From an uncultured Flavobacteriales bacterium (GTDB lineage: Bacteria > Bacteroidota > Bacteroidia > Flavobacteriales > BACL11), in NCBI GenBank assembly GCA_949372805.1, contig CASIBH010000007.1:17602-81601 (forward strand): a stretch of DNA of 64,000 nt. The letters are read 5' to 3'. Shown piece after piece: positions 1 to 9,325 of this stretch. Both the position numbers and the translations under genes were made by a program. The notes under the pieces were generated by a model, which did not search any database, was not told where the DNA came from, and saw only the letters and a program-made list of their open reading frames with translations. How positions within the stretch are numbered: the first letter of the stretch is position 1; each line of letters opens with the position of its first letter.

Positions 1-1
1 G

Positions 2-898
2 ATATTACTTCCAAACTATAGACTTCCAACAGAAGCTGAATGGGAATTTGCAGCTCTTGGGTATGTTGGCAATACAAGTGGAGAAAACATTGATGATAGA
101 AAAATATTTCCTTGGAACGGCTCTTCTTTGAGAAATGGAAGTAGTAAAAATCAAGGAGAAATAATGGCTAACTTTAAAAGAGGTAGAGGAGATAATATGG
201 GTATTGCTGGAAATTTAAATGATATGGCTGATGTAACTGCACCTGTTAGAACTTACTGGCCAAATGATTATGGTGTTTATGATATGGCTGGCAATGTATC
301 AGAATGGGTAATGGATGTATATCGTCCAGTTACAGAACAAACTTCAACAACAGATCACAGGCCATTTAGAGGTAATGTTTTTAAAACTGCTTTAACTGAT
401 GAAGATGGATTTATAGCTGAAAAAGATAGTCTTGGAAGACTTATAATGGTTGATGTTGATGTTAAAGACAATGCCTACAGAAGAAATTATAAAAAATCTG
501 ACAATATAAATTACTTAGACGGAGATATTGAATCTCAAATGGGAATAGATTGGAATAATTTTCTATCAGAAAAATCTGACAAAGATACTTCAAGAGTCAA
601 AATTGATAAGTGGAATCAACAAGCAAGCAAATATGAAGATGAGGCTGTAACAGGAAATAGTAGTGAGATGTACGACTATGGTGGATCCTCATTAATTACT
701 GATAGAACTAGAGTATATAAAGGTGGGGCATGGGAAGATAGAGCTTATTGGCTAAACCCTGGAACTAGAAGGTTTTTAGATCAATCTCAATCAAGTGATG
801 CTATTGGTTTTAGATGTGCTATGGATAGAGTTGGTGACCCAAAGAGCCAATTAGGAGAAAATCAGAGAAAAGGAACTGATTATAATAAAAAAAGATAG
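2..898 (+). CDS. gldJ: GldJ-type gliding/T9SS lipoprotein, C-terminal part (5' end outside window)
   Basis: The frame is already open at base 2, before any start codon, so only the last 298 codons are present. It starts inside a formylglycine-generating-enzyme (FGE-sulfatase) fold: RLPTEAEWEFAA at bases 20-55, then YDMAGNVSEWVMD, and near the end RVYKGGAWEDRAYW and GFRCAMDRVG. In Flavobacteriia this fold without sulfatase chemistry is typical of GldJ and GldK, lipoproteins of the gliding motor and type IX secretion system. The GFRCAM ending and the murF gene directly downstream fit GldJ better than GldK. Other genes here carry T9SS sorting domains, consistent with a working system. The lipobox lies outside the window, so membrane anchoring is inferred. 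A terminator follows. Confidence 0.8.
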   Translation: MLLPNYRLPTEAEWEFAALGYVGNTSGENIDDRKIFPWNGSSLRNGSSKNQGEIMANFKRGRGDNMGIAGNLNDMADVTAPVRTYWPNDYGVYDMAGNVSEWVMDVYRPVTEQTSTTDHRPFRGNVFKTALTDEDGFIAEKDSLGRLIMVDVDVKDNAYRRNYKKSDNINYLDGDIESQMGIDWNNFLSEKSDKDTSRVKIDKWNQQASKYEDEAVTGNSSEMYDYGGSSLITDRTRVYKGGAWEDRAYWLNPGTRRFLDQSQSSDAIGFRCAMDRVGDPKSQLGENQRKGTDYNKKR

Positions 899-923
899 AT
901 AACAGTAATAGATAAAAAAGTTA

Positions 924-950
924 AAAACCCCAGTAAAATTGGGGTTTTTT
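924..950 (+). terminator. Rho-independent terminator after gldJ
   Basis: An 8-bp stem, AAAACCCC (924-931) with GGGGTTTT (941-948), closes a 9-base loop and runs into further T. It ends 5 bases before the murF start, so murF is either read through or has its own promoter overlapping this hairpin. Confidence 0.85.
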
Positions 951-955
951 GACAT

Positions 956-2215
956 ATGGAAATATCAGAATTATATAAAATTTACCTAAAACATCCAAAT
1001 GTTTCAATTGATTCAAGAAACATTAAAAAAAACTCGATATTTTTTAGCATTAAAGGTCCAAATTTTGATGGAAACAAATATGCTAAACAAGCAATTTTAA
1101 ATGGAGCAAAATATGCAGTTTCAAGTAATGAAAAACTAGCAAAAGAGAATAATTTCATTTTTTTTAAAGATAGCCTTAAAGCCTTACAAGATTTAGCAAA
1201 CTTTCATAGAAGAGAATTAAAAACTCCAATAATTGGTATAACTGGAACAAATGGAAAAACAACCTCAAAAGAGTTAATTAAAGTTTGTTTATCAACTCAA
1301 ATGAATACTGCTTATACAAAAGGAAATTTAAATAATCATATTGGCGTACCTCTAACATTATTAGAAATAAAATCATCAGATAAGATTGCAATTATTGAAA
1401 TGGGTGCAAACCACCCAAAAGAAATACATGAACTATGTAATATTGCAGAACCAAACTATGGTATAATAACCAATATTGGTCTTGCTCACTTAGAAGGTTT
1501 TAAATCATTTGAGGGTGTTAAAAAAACAAAAAAGGAGCTATATGACTATATAAAATCAAATAATGGCAAAATATTTATTAATAGTGATGACGTAGTTTTA
1601 AACGAAATATCCAAAGATATAGATAAGATTAGTTATGGTTTAAAAGGAAATACCTCAGCTGTAATTGAATCAGACACATCTCTTTTAAAAATTAATTATA
1701 AAAATCATATTATTAAATCAAACCTGTCTGGAGACTATCAATTTTATAATATTATGTTGAGTATTTGTATTGCTAATTATTTTGGTATCAAAACAAGTAA
1801 TATTGTCTCTGCCGTTTCCTTGTATATTCCAAAAAACAATAGATCACAAATAATTGAGACAGAAAAAAACAAAATAATTTTAGATGCTTATAACGCTAAT
1901 CCATCAAGCATGAAAGCATCAATTGAATCTTTTAAAAAAAACCCTGCAGCAAATAAAATATGTATATTAGGTGACATGTTAGAACTTGGTGACTATAGTA
2001 AGTCTGAGCATAAAAAAATTATTAATCAAGTTTCTAAACTAAATCTCAAGAGTTATTTTATTGGTTCTATTTTTAAATCAATTTTAGATATTAATACATT
2101 TACATCTAATAAAGAATTAATTAAAGAGATTTCAGTAAATCCCATTAGTGGATATACAATTTTCATAAAAGGCTCTAGAGGAATTAAATTAGAGGAGTTA
2201 GTTAAACATCTTTAA
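956..2215 (+). CDS. murF: UDP-N-acetylmuramoyl-tripeptide--D-alanyl-D-alanine ligase
   Basis: MurF adds D-Ala-D-Ala to UDP-MurNAc-tripeptide using ATP, the last cytoplasmic step in building the peptidoglycan precursor. The 419 residues are a little short for the family (about 430-450). The Mur ligase order is visible: N-terminal substrate domain 1-90, P-loop GTNGKTT at 97-103, EMGANH at 148-153 with the metal-binding Glu, and DAYNANP at 310-316, which is typical of MurF rather than MurE. The start ATG at 956 is 5 bases beyond the gldJ terminator and there is no Shine-Dalgarno site, as usual in Bacteroidota. It converges on the Wzz-like gene with one base between the stop codons and no hairpin there. 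Confidence 0.95.
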   Translation: MEISELYKIYLKHPNVSIDSRNIKKNSIFFSIKGPNFDGNKYAKQAILNGAKYAVSSNEKLAKENNFIFFKDSLKALQDLANFHRRELKTPIIGITGTNGKTTSKELIKVCLSTQMNTAYTKGNLNNHIGVPLTLLEIKSSDKIAIIEMGANHPKEIHELCNIAEPNYGIITNIGLAHLEGFKSFEGVKKTKKELYDYIKSNNGKIFINSDDVVLNEISKDIDKISYGLKGNTSAVIESDTSLLKINYKNHIIKSNLSGDYQFYNIMLSICIANYFGIKTSNIVSAVSLYIPKNNRSQIIETEKNKIILDAYNANPSSMKASIESFKKNPAANKICILGDMLELGDYSKSEHKKIINQVSKLNLKSYFIGSIFKSILDINTFTSNKELIKEISVNPISGYTIFIKGSRGIKLEELVKHL

Positions 2216-2216
2216 A

Positions 2217-3257
2217 CTATCTCAAACTATCTCTAAATAACTTAGCAAAAAACAAATAAATAATTGATAATATTAGAGATATAAAAATACTTATTATTAC
2301 AACAAGTAATTTAGATACACTGTTGTCTTTTAATGGCAAAATTGGTCTATCAATAATTTGAATAATTGGTGTTTGATTAAGTAAAGTCATCTTTGCAATC
2401 TCCAAATTTTTAATTATCTCTAAATACATAGTATTTAATACTTCAACATTTCTCATTAATTGCAATTCTTTTAATCTCCCAGAAGCCTTAATTATTCTTT
2501 GATTAATATCTTTAATTCTAGCATATTCTCTTTCAGAACCCTCTAGTTCTGAAAAAACAGAGTCTGATCTACTTTGTAAAAAATCAATTGTATTAGAAGC
2601 TTGTTTAGTTTTATATTCAACATACATCATACTCATTTGGCTAATTAATTTTTCTGCAAAAAGTTTAGAGAAATTCTCATTTGATGAAGTAAATGATAAA
2701 GAGATTATATTTGTTTCATCATTTTTTATATCAACATGTAAACTTTGCTCAACAATTTCTTCCCATGCAAGAGAAATTATACTGTCATGAGCTTGCGTTA
2801 AAGCTGAACTAAATGATAATCCTAAGTTATTCAAATCACTATTAATCCAAAGACTTTTCTTTTCATACAAACTTATATAGTGTTCAATAATATAATCTTT
2901 TTGATTATTAATTGTAATGTCTTCTAACAGTGTTTTAGAAATAACTCCCCTTGATTTTAATAACTGCATTATATTTTGCTGACTAAAGGTAGATGTTCCT
3001 CCTCCAAATACATCAAAACCAAACTGACTAGCAATTCCTGACATTGAGGAAAGAGGGCTAGCAACATTTTCTTCTTCAACAACAAAAGTAAGTTCTGCTG
3101 TATAAGTCTTTTCTTTAGATGAAATTACAAATAGAATAGAACAAACAAATAGAATTGAAAAAACAGAAATCTTATATTTTTTTAAAAATAATTCATTCTT
3201 AAATTCATTAATATTTAAAAGAATATCTTTAATACTTACTTCTTCTTTTTCAATCAT
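2217..3257 (-). CDS. Wzz-like polysaccharide chain-length / co-polymerase protein
   Basis: 346 residues with the Wzz architecture: a cytoplasmic N-terminus, a membrane helix at about 31-47, a long periplasmic coiled-coil-rich region, and a second helix at about 315-338 ending in a short basic tail. Wzz proteins set the length of exported polysaccharide in the inner membrane and work with Wza-type outer-membrane exporters. That partner lies immediately upstream, 2 bases away. No kinase (Wzc-type) domain is fused. Glycosyltransferases and a Wzx/Wzy pair are absent from the window, so the polymer cannot be named. Confidence 0.8.
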   Translation of the reverse strand: MIEKEEVSIKDILLNINEFKNELFLKKYKISVFSILFVCSILFVISSKEKTYTAELTFVVEEENVASPLSSMSGIASQFGFDVFGGGTSTFSQQNIMQLLKSRGVISKTLLEDITINNQKDYIIEHYISLYEKKSLWINSDLNNLGLSFSSALTQAHDSIISLAWEEIVEQSLHVDIKNDETNIISLSFTSSNENFSKLFAEKLISQMSMMYVEYKTKQASNTIDFLQSRSDSVFSELEGSEREYARIKDINQRIIKASGRLKELQLMRNVEVLNTMYLEIIKNLEIAKMTLLNQTPIIQIIDRPILPLKDNSVSKLLVVIISIFISLILSIIYLFFAKLFRDSLR

Positions 3258-3259
3258 AA

Positions 3260-5788
3260 TTATTGAGGTGTTACTCTGTCAACAAGAACCCAAAGGGTTA
3301 AAATAGCTGATATTTTAAGCATAGCATTTTCAATTTGCTTATTCCAATCAACTTTACTTTCTTTTATTTTCTTTTGTTTTACATTTTTACTTGCAACTCT
3401 TATAGTAGACCCCTTAGTAACTTTAGGTGAAATCTTAAATAAAATAAAATTACGCGACTTTTTTGCAATTCCATTTGGGTAAACAACAATAGTATTTGAT
3501 CTATCATTTTCTTTACTAAAACCACCTGCAAAATTCTTCACATAATAATTGGCTCTTTTTCTACTAAAAAAAGGAGCACTAATAGAATTACCCTCTAAAT
3601 TCATAAGTTCGCCAGAAATATGTACAACATCTAAAATTTGAGGTATTATAATACTATCTCCTTTGTTTAATACTAAATTAAATTTCGATTCATTATTTTT
3701 TAATGCTTTATCTAAATTAAGGTAAACAATATCTAAACTTTCTTTACTTATTTTAGTGCTATTTTCTTCAGCAAAAAAAGCTTCTGATTTAACTTGTACT
3801 TCATTAGCATAAATCGCAGCAACATCTGGTGAATTTAAAATTGATTTCTTTAAATCATCCGAGATATTCATTTCTAAAGATTCTTTGCTAATACTTTCTT
3901 TAACTTTAAATTTTCTAAACATCTTCACTCCATCTACATAAGCATAATTTGTTAAGCCACCAGCTCTTTTAATTAATGAACTAACTTTTTCGTTTTTTCT
4001 TAGAATAGAATATGTTCCAGGATACTTAACTTCACCTAAAATAGTTATATTTTCAGCAGGCTCAAATTCCGGATTAGATCTAACAAAAACTTGATCAAAA
4101 GGTTGGAGTATAAAATCTTCTGCACTTTCACTAAGAACTAAATCATTACCAATTTCAATATTTTTTACTACTGTTCTTCTTGGCTTTAATTTATTTGTTG
4201 CAATATCATATTCCATTATTCTTGACACCTCCACCCTACTTCCTTGAGCTTGTTGGGTTACTCCTCCTGAAAGTATTAGTGCTGATTGTAAGTTCATTCC
4301 ATTTCCAAAACTAAATGTGCCAGCACTTCTAACTGCTCCTTGAACCGAGATAAAGAATTCATCATCAAACTCATCAACAGATAAAACATGAATAATATCA
4401 AATTCATTTAAAAGAATATTATCATCATGCTCTGGATCGCTTATAATATTATTTAAGTTTATAGAAAGATGTTGCTTACTTCTATCCTCATTTAATCTTA
4501 TAATATAAACTTTTTCAAGAAAAGTTTTATTGGAAATACATTTTGCTCTATTAAGCAGATCAAGTACTTTTTCATTTTCTTTAAATTCATAATCTCCAGA
4601 CACTCCAACATCTCCTTTAACAGTTACAACATTGGATATCTTATTTGATATCTTATTTATAACAATTTGATCGCCATCTAAAACATTTTCAATATTTATA
4701 TCAGCTTTATTTACGTCATATACTTTGAGATTATTATAATCAAGTCGTTTTAAAGTTAATATATCTCTGAACGCAGTGGTTGTAAACCCTCCAGAATATT
4801 TTATCATATCACCAACACTTTCACCATCCTTAGCTTCATAAGTATAGGGACGGTTAACTTCACCAATTATTTCAACTATATTTTTAGCCGGAGGTATAAA
4901 AATATAATCACCATCTTGCATGTAAATATCATTTGATATTTGCGGATCAAATAAAAATTTATATACGTCTAAAGAATCAACAGTCTTGCCATCTCTTTTA
5001 ATATAAACATTTCTAACAGAGCCAATTTGATTTGGACCTCCAGATGCAATTAAAGCATTAAAAGCTGTATTTATTGCCGGGATAGTAAAAGAACCTGGAT
5101 TATAAACTTCTCCAATTATATTTACAGTAATTACTCTTGAGTAAGAAAGTGAAACATCAATTTCTGAATTTTGCATATCAAAAAAAGTGCTAAATTTCTT
5201 TTTCAAAATAGATCGCATATTCTTAAATGTAATACCTTTTACATATATTCTACCATAAGAACTTGGTGAGATATACCCTCTTTCATCAACCTCTAAAGTT
5301 TCAGAAAACTCATTAAATCCCCAAATTGATATACTAATTTCATCACCAGGTCCAACTTTATAATTCTCTGGAGCTTTTGCATCTAGGGCTTTTTGAAAAA
5401 ATGACAAATCTTGATTTCTAAAAATATCTTGACCAAATATCTTAGCTTTAGGAAATGAAGTAGAATCTACAATAAGAGTATCATCGAATGCAGAATATAA
5501 TTTCTGTAAGCTAGAAAATGAAGTATTTGTATCTTTCTTTATTTCACTATAGTTACCTCTGCTGTATTTAAAATCAAGCGCTTCTTGTATTTCACTATCA
5601 GATAAACCAATTTGCTTTAGCACTTGGCTACTTGGTATATCACTAGGCCTTAGATCACTCGCGCTTTTATTAGAGGGTAAAAACTTTAAAAAAGAAGTAT
5701 TAATTTTAGATATATCAAGTTTATCCTGTGCTTGTATATTAAATGTTAAAAAATTTAAAACCAATAATAAAAGAAAGTATTTTTTCAT
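3260..5788 (-). CDS. Wza-like polysaccharide export outer-membrane protein with SLBB repeats
   Basis: 842 residues with a signal peptide (about 1-20, cut after IQAQ). A Poly_export domain begins near 140 (motif YKVGPGDEISISIWG) and is followed by several SLBB-type beta-grasp units recognised by repeated patterns such as VNIIGEVYNPGSF, VEIIGEVNRPYTYE and ITILGEVKYPGTYS. E. coli Wza is about 380 residues; the longer multi-SLBB form is common in Bacteroidota. A hydrophobic stretch near the C-terminus (about 820-835) could be the membrane-spanning helix. It should carry polysaccharide across the outer membrane with the Wzz-like protein encoded 2 bases downstream. The acyl-CoA dehydrogenase gene ends 5 bases upstream, so the three may share a transcript. 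Confidence 0.88.
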   Translation of the reverse strand: MKKYFLLLLVLNFLTFNIQAQDKLDISKINTSFLKFLPSNKSASDLRPSDIPSSQVLKQIGLSDSEIQEALDFKYSRGNYSEIKKDTNTSFSSLQKLYSAFDDTLIVDSTSFPKAKIFGQDIFRNQDLSFFQKALDAKAPENYKVGPGDEISISIWGFNEFSETLEVDERGYISPSSYGRIYVKGITFKNMRSILKKKFSTFFDMQNSEIDVSLSYSRVITVNIIGEVYNPGSFTIPAINTAFNALIASGGPNQIGSVRNVYIKRDGKTVDSLDVYKFLFDPQISNDIYMQDGDYIFIPPAKNIVEIIGEVNRPYTYEAKDGESVGDMIKYSGGFTTTAFRDILTLKRLDYNNLKVYDVNKADINIENVLDGDQIVINKISNKISNVVTVKGDVGVSGDYEFKENEKVLDLLNRAKCISNKTFLEKVYIIRLNEDRSKQHLSINLNNIISDPEHDDNILLNEFDIIHVLSVDEFDDEFFISVQGAVRSAGTFSFGNGMNLQSALILSGGVTQQAQGSRVEVSRIMEYDIATNKLKPRRTVVKNIEIGNDLVLSESAEDFILQPFDQVFVRSNPEFEPAENITILGEVKYPGTYSILRKNEKVSSLIKRAGGLTNYAYVDGVKMFRKFKVKESISKESLEMNISDDLKKSILNSPDVAAIYANEVQVKSEAFFAEENSTKISKESLDIVYLNLDKALKNNESKFNLVLNKGDSIIIPQILDVVHISGELMNLEGNSISAPFFSRKRANYYVKNFAGGFSKENDRSNTIVVYPNGIAKKSRNFILFKISPKVTKGSTIRVASKNVKQKKIKESKVDWNKQIENAMLKISAILTLWVLVDRVTPQ

Positions 5789-5793
5789 AAAAT

Positions 5794-6933
5794 TTATTTT
5801 AATATGAATCTAGATATAACAATACGCTGAATTTCTGACGTTCCTTCATATATCTGTGTGATTTTTGCATCTCTCATTAATCGTTCAACATGATACTCTT
5901 TTACAAACCCATATCCACCATGTACTTGAACAGCTTCAGTAGTTGTTTTCATTGCAGTTTCAGAAGCAAACACCTTAGCCATCGCTCCCTCTTTATCGTA
6001 ATTCTCATTATTATCTTTTAACCAAGCTGCTCGTAAACATAATAATCTTGCAGCATCTATTTCAGTAGCCATATCTGCTAATTTAAAAGCTATTGCTTGA
6101 TGCTTAGAAATTTCTTTACCAAATGCTTTTCTCTCTTTGGAGTATGCTAACGATAGTTCATATGCACCAGATGCAATGCCTAAAGCTTGAGCTGCAATAC
6201 CAATTCTTCCACCAGAAAGAGTTTTCATAGCAAAAGTAAAACCAAAACCATCTTCACCAATTCTATTTTCTTTAGGAACCTTAACATCATTAAACATTAT
6301 TGAATGCGTATCAGACCCTCTTATTCCTAACTTATTCTCTTTTTGACCAACAATAAATCCTTCAGTATCTTTTTCAACAATAAATGCATTTATCCCCTTA
6401 TGACCCTTTTCTACATCAGTTTGAGCAATGACTAAATGAACAGAGGCAGAATTACCATTAGTAATCCAATTCTTTGTTCCATTTAGTAAATAGTAATCAC
6501 CTTTATCAATTGCTGTAGTTCTTTGCGAGGTAGCGTCACTACCGGCTTCTGGCTCTGACAAACAGAATGCTCCAAGCATCTCTCCAGATGTTAATTTAGT
6601 CAGATATTTTTCCTTTTGAGCCTCAGTACCATACGTTTCTAAACCCCAACATACTAATGAATTATTAACAGACATTATGACAGCTGCAGAAGCATCAACT
6701 TTAGAAATCTCTTCCATTGCTAAAACATAAGAGACTGTATCCATTCCACCTCCACCATACTTTGGACTAACCATCATACCCAAGAACCCTAAAGCACCCA
6801 TCTTCTTTACTTGCTCTGCAGGAAAAATCTGACCTTCATCCCTATCTATAACTCCAGAGAGTAATTCGTTATTAGCAAAATCTCTTGCCGCGTCTCTTAT
6901 CATCTTGTGTTCTTCCGTCAAATTAAAATCCAT
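5794..6933 (-). CDS. Acyl-CoA dehydrogenase (short/medium-chain type)
   Basis: 379 residues, the standard length for soluble FAD-dependent acyl-CoA dehydrogenases, which oxidise acyl-CoA to trans-2-enoyl-CoA and pass electrons to ETF. Family signature 1 is seen as CLSEPEAGSDA in the middle domain. The C-terminal signature includes QVHGGYGF and IYEGTSEIQR, with the catalytic base at Glu363 in the position used by short- and medium-chain enzymes. Substrate chain length cannot be read from sequence. It is the first gene of a minus-strand run into the polysaccharide export genes and is divergent from anmK, with back-to-back -7 boxes in the 64-base gap. Confidence 0.93.
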   Translation of the reverse strand: MDFNLTEEHKMIRDAARDFANNELLSGVIDRDEGQIFPAEQVKKMGALGFLGMMVSPKYGGGGMDTVSYVLAMEEISKVDASAAVIMSVNNSLVCWGLETYGTEAQKEKYLTKLTSGEMLGAFCLSEPEAGSDATSQRTTAIDKGDYYLLNGTKNWITNGNSASVHLVIAQTDVEKGHKGINAFIVEKDTEGFIVGQKENKLGIRGSDTHSIMFNDVKVPKENRIGEDGFGFTFAMKTLSGGRIGIAAQALGIASGAYELSLAYSKERKAFGKEISKHQAIAFKLADMATEIDAARLLCLRAAWLKDNNENYDKEGAMAKVFASETAMKTTTEAVQVHGGYGFVKEYHVERLMRDAKITQIYEGTSEIQRIVISRFILK

Positions 6934-6963
6934 TTCTCTTCTTATATTTAATAATTATAATAA

Positions 6964-6971
6964 CAAAAATA
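6964..6971 (-). promoter_or_regulatory. -7 box for acyl-CoA dehydrogenase gene
   Basis: On the minus strand this reads TATTTTTG, matching the Bacteroidota -7 consensus TAnnTTTG. It lies 30 bases before the start codon at 6933. I did not find a well-spaced -33 TTG. Confidence 0.4.
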
Positions 6972-6983
6972 CACATTTTCAAC

Positions 6984-6991
6984 TATCTTTG
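6984..6991 (+). promoter_or_regulatory. -7 box for anmK, start codon very close
   Basis: TATCTTTG matches TAnnTTTG. Its last base is only 6 bases before the anmK ATG at 6998, so transcription would begin at or just before the start codon and give a leaderless or near-leaderless message. Confidence 0.45.
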
Positions 6992-6997
6992 AATTAA

Positions 6998-8065
6998 ATG
7001 AATAATGGTAAAAAATATTCTGTAATTGGGGTAATGTCTGGCACATCATTAGATGGTCTTGATATTATAAAATGTTCCTTTATATTTAAAAAAGATTGGG
7101 AATATAGAATTCACAAATGTAAAACCGTAAAATATTCAAAAAAATGGTTTCAAACACTTAGTACACTTCATCAAAAAAATCAAAAAAAAATTGATCAAAT
7201 TAGTATTGCTTATGGAAATTTTATAGCAAAAGAAATAAATGAATTTATCTCAAAAGACGAATTAGTTGATATAATTTGCTCACATGGCCATACTATTTTT
7301 CATCAACCAGAAAAAAACATCACCCTTCAAATAGGAGATGGCAAAACAATCGCAGATAAAACAGGCATATCAACAATCAACAACTTTAGAAATTTAGATA
7401 TTAAACTTAAAGGCCAAGGAGCTCCACTTGTTCCAATTGGAGATATGAAATTATTTAAAGAACACAAATATTGTTTAAACCTTGGAGGTTTTGCAAATTT
7501 ATCTATTAAAAATAAAACTAAAATTAAAGCATTTGATATTTGCCCAGCTAATATTATACTTAATTTTTTAGCTAATAAATGTGGCGTTGAATTTGATATA
7601 AATGGAGATATTGGTAGACATGGTAAAGTCAATAATTATTTACTTGATTGCTTAAATAAAATCAAATATTATCAGATTAATGGGCCAAAATCATTATCTA
7701 GAGAATGGCTAGAGAAAAATATACTTAACATAGATATTTTAACAGAAATAAAGCCAGAAGATTCTCTAGCAACTTTTTATGAGCATATTGGATTTCAGAT
7801 AGGATCTAAATTAAAAAACAAAAGTGTTTTTATTACTGGAGGTGGTGCATTTAATAGTTTTCTAATTGAGAAGATTAGCAAACACTCATTAGCTAATATC
7901 GTTCTTGGTTCTGATGATGAAATTAATTTTAAAGAAGCTTTAATTTTTGGGTTTTTAGGCGTTCTTAAATTAAGATCAGAAATTAATTGTCTAAGTGAGG
8001 TTACAGGAGCTATAAATGATAGTTGTTGCGGAGAAATACACAAATACTTAAAAGACATGAATTAA
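6998..8065 (+). CDS. anmK: Anhydro-N-acetylmuramic acid kinase
   Basis: AnmK phosphorylates and opens 1,6-anhydro-MurNAc recovered from cell-wall turnover, giving MurNAc-6-phosphate. The 355 residues match the family. The ATP-binding motif GVMSGTSLDGLD is at 11-22, with CSHGHTIFH and the substrate-pocket stretch around FRNLDIKLKGQGAPLVP further on, and FITGGGAFN in the C-terminal lobe. It is divergent from acyl-CoA dehydrogenase and followed by the amino-acid dehydrogenase. With murF it makes two cell-wall genes at this end of the window. Confidence 0.95.
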   Translation: MNNGKKYSVIGVMSGTSLDGLDIIKCSFIFKKDWEYRIHKCKTVKYSKKWFQTLSTLHQKNQKKIDQISIAYGNFIAKEINEFISKDELVDIICSHGHTIFHQPEKNITLQIGDGKTIADKTGISTINNFRNLDIKLKGQGAPLVPIGDMKLFKEHKYCLNLGGFANLSIKNKTKIKAFDICPANIILNFLANKCGVEFDINGDIGRHGKVNNYLLDCLNKIKYYQINGPKSLSREWLEKNILNIDILTEIKPEDSLATFYEHIGFQIGSKLKNKSVFITGGGAFNSFLIEKISKHSLANIVLGSDDEINFKEALIFGFLGVLKLRSEINCLSEVTGAINDSCCGEIHKYLKDMN

Positions 8066-8068
8066 CAT

Positions 8069-8076
8069 TATATTTG
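8069..8076 (+). promoter_or_regulatory. -7 box for the amino-acid dehydrogenase gene
   Basis: TATATTTG, a full match to TAnnTTTG, lies just after the anmK stop codon and 21 bases before the ATG at 8098. It supports starting the next gene at 8098 rather than at the more upstream ATG at 8023 inside anmK. Confidence 0.5.
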
Positions 8077-8097
8077 TACTCCACAAAACAACAACAA

Positions 8098-9324
8098 ATG
8101 GAAAAATTGATGAGAGAATTCGAAAATAAAAAAGCAGAAATTGTTTTTGAATGGAATGATACTGAAACAGATGCAAAAGGATGGATAGTTATTAATTCGT
8201 TAAGAGGTGGTGCTGCAGCTGGGGGTACTAGAATGAGAGTTGGAGTGACAGAAAATGAAGTCTTATCGTTGGCTAAAACAATGGAAGTTAAATTTACTGT
8301 AGCTGGACCTCCAATAGGGGGAGGTAAATCTGGAATTAACTTTGACCCAAGAGATCCAAGAAAAAAAGATGTTTTAAAAAGATGGTATAAAGCTGTAGCT
8401 CCATTACTAAAGAATTATTATGGAACAGGCGGAGATATGAATGTTGATGAAGTGCATGAAGTAATACCATTTTGTAAAGAAGCGGATATAGATTTCCCTT
8501 TAGAAGGAATCATCAATGGTCACCTAAAGCTTCAAGGGAAAGAAAAAGATAAAATTATTAATCAATTGACCTTAGGGGTTCCACTTTTAGTAACAGATTT
8601 AAATCTTGCCCCAAAGTTAAAATTAAAATATTCAGTTGGTGATTTAATCACAGGATATGGAGTCAGTGAATCCGTAATCCATTATTTCCGTATTTATGGT
8701 GGAAATCTAAAAAACAAAAGAGTTATAATACAAGGCTGGGGAAATGTAGCTGCAACAGCTGCATATTATTTATCAAAAGCTGGAGCATTAGTTGTTGGAA
8801 TAATTGATAAAAATGGTGGACTTTTAAGCCAAAATGGTTTTAATTATAAAGAAATTTCTAAACTTTTAGAACAAAGAACATCAAACTTTTTAGAAGATAA
8901 AAAAATACTTTCATTTGGAGAGGTTAATGATAAAATTTGGGATATTGGAGCTGAAATATTTATACCAGCTGCGGCATCAAGACTTTTAACTGAAAACCAA
9001 TTGGAACGAATGGTTAAGAATAATTTACAGATTATCTCATCAGGAGCAAATGTTCCATTTGCTGACAAAGAAATATTTTTTGGACCAATTGCAAAAAAAG
9101 CTGATAATTTAGTAAGTGTTATTCCAGATTTTATTTCAAACTGTGGAATGGCTAGAGTTTTCTCATATTTGATGCAAAATGACGCTCAACTAAATGATAA
9201 GGCCATTTTTGAAGCAGTATCAACAACAATTTATGAAGCTTTAAAGGAAGTTAAATTAAAAAACACTGATAATAAAAATATTGCAAAAACTGCTTTTGAA
9301 ATTGCACTAACTAAACTAATATAA
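8098..9324 (+). CDS. Glu/Leu/Phe/Val dehydrogenase family protein
   Basis: 408 residues from the ATG at 8098. The open frame reaches back to 8023, but the first 25 codons overlap anmK and lie before the promoter box, so I exclude them. The N-terminal dimerisation/catalytic domain has the glycine-rich PPIGGGKSGI motif with catalytic Lys77. The Rossmann domain carries VIIQGWGNVAATAAYYL, and SGANVPF follows. The enzyme oxidatively deaminates an amino acid with NAD(P)+; whether glutamate or a branched-chain amino acid cannot be told from what I see. It is the first gene of a run with 1-36 base gaps (mscS-like, nhaD, exbB, exbD, tonB, folC). Confidence 0.9.
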   Translation: MEKLMREFENKKAEIVFEWNDTETDAKGWIVINSLRGGAAAGGTRMRVGVTENEVLSLAKTMEVKFTVAGPPIGGGKSGINFDPRDPRKKDVLKRWYKAVAPLLKNYYGTGGDMNVDEVHEVIPFCKEADIDFPLEGIINGHLKLQGKEKDKIINQLTLGVPLLVTDLNLAPKLKLKYSVGDLITGYGVSESVIHYFRIYGGNLKNKRVIIQGWGNVAATAAYYLSKAGALVVGIIDKNGGLLSQNGFNYKEISKLLEQRTSNFLEDKKILSFGEVNDKIWDIGAEIFIPAAASRLLTENQLERMVKNNLQIISSGANVPFADKEIFFGPIAKKADNLVSVIPDFISNCGMARVFSYLMQNDAQLNDKAIFEAVSTTIYEALKEVKLKNTDNKNIAKTAFEIALTKLI

Positions 9325-9325
9325 A

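Noticed and set aside
7327..7632. Open frame antisense to anmK, and similar antisense frames elsewhere (e.g. 15447-15764, 22571-22831, 57077-57259)
   Set aside because: They lie fully inside strongly supported genes on the other strand, have no recognisable motifs and arise from codon bias.
8023..8097. Upstream extension of the amino-acid dehydrogenase
   Set aside because: These 25 codons overlap the end of anmK and lie before the -7 box at 8069-8076; the sequence after 8098 matches the family start.
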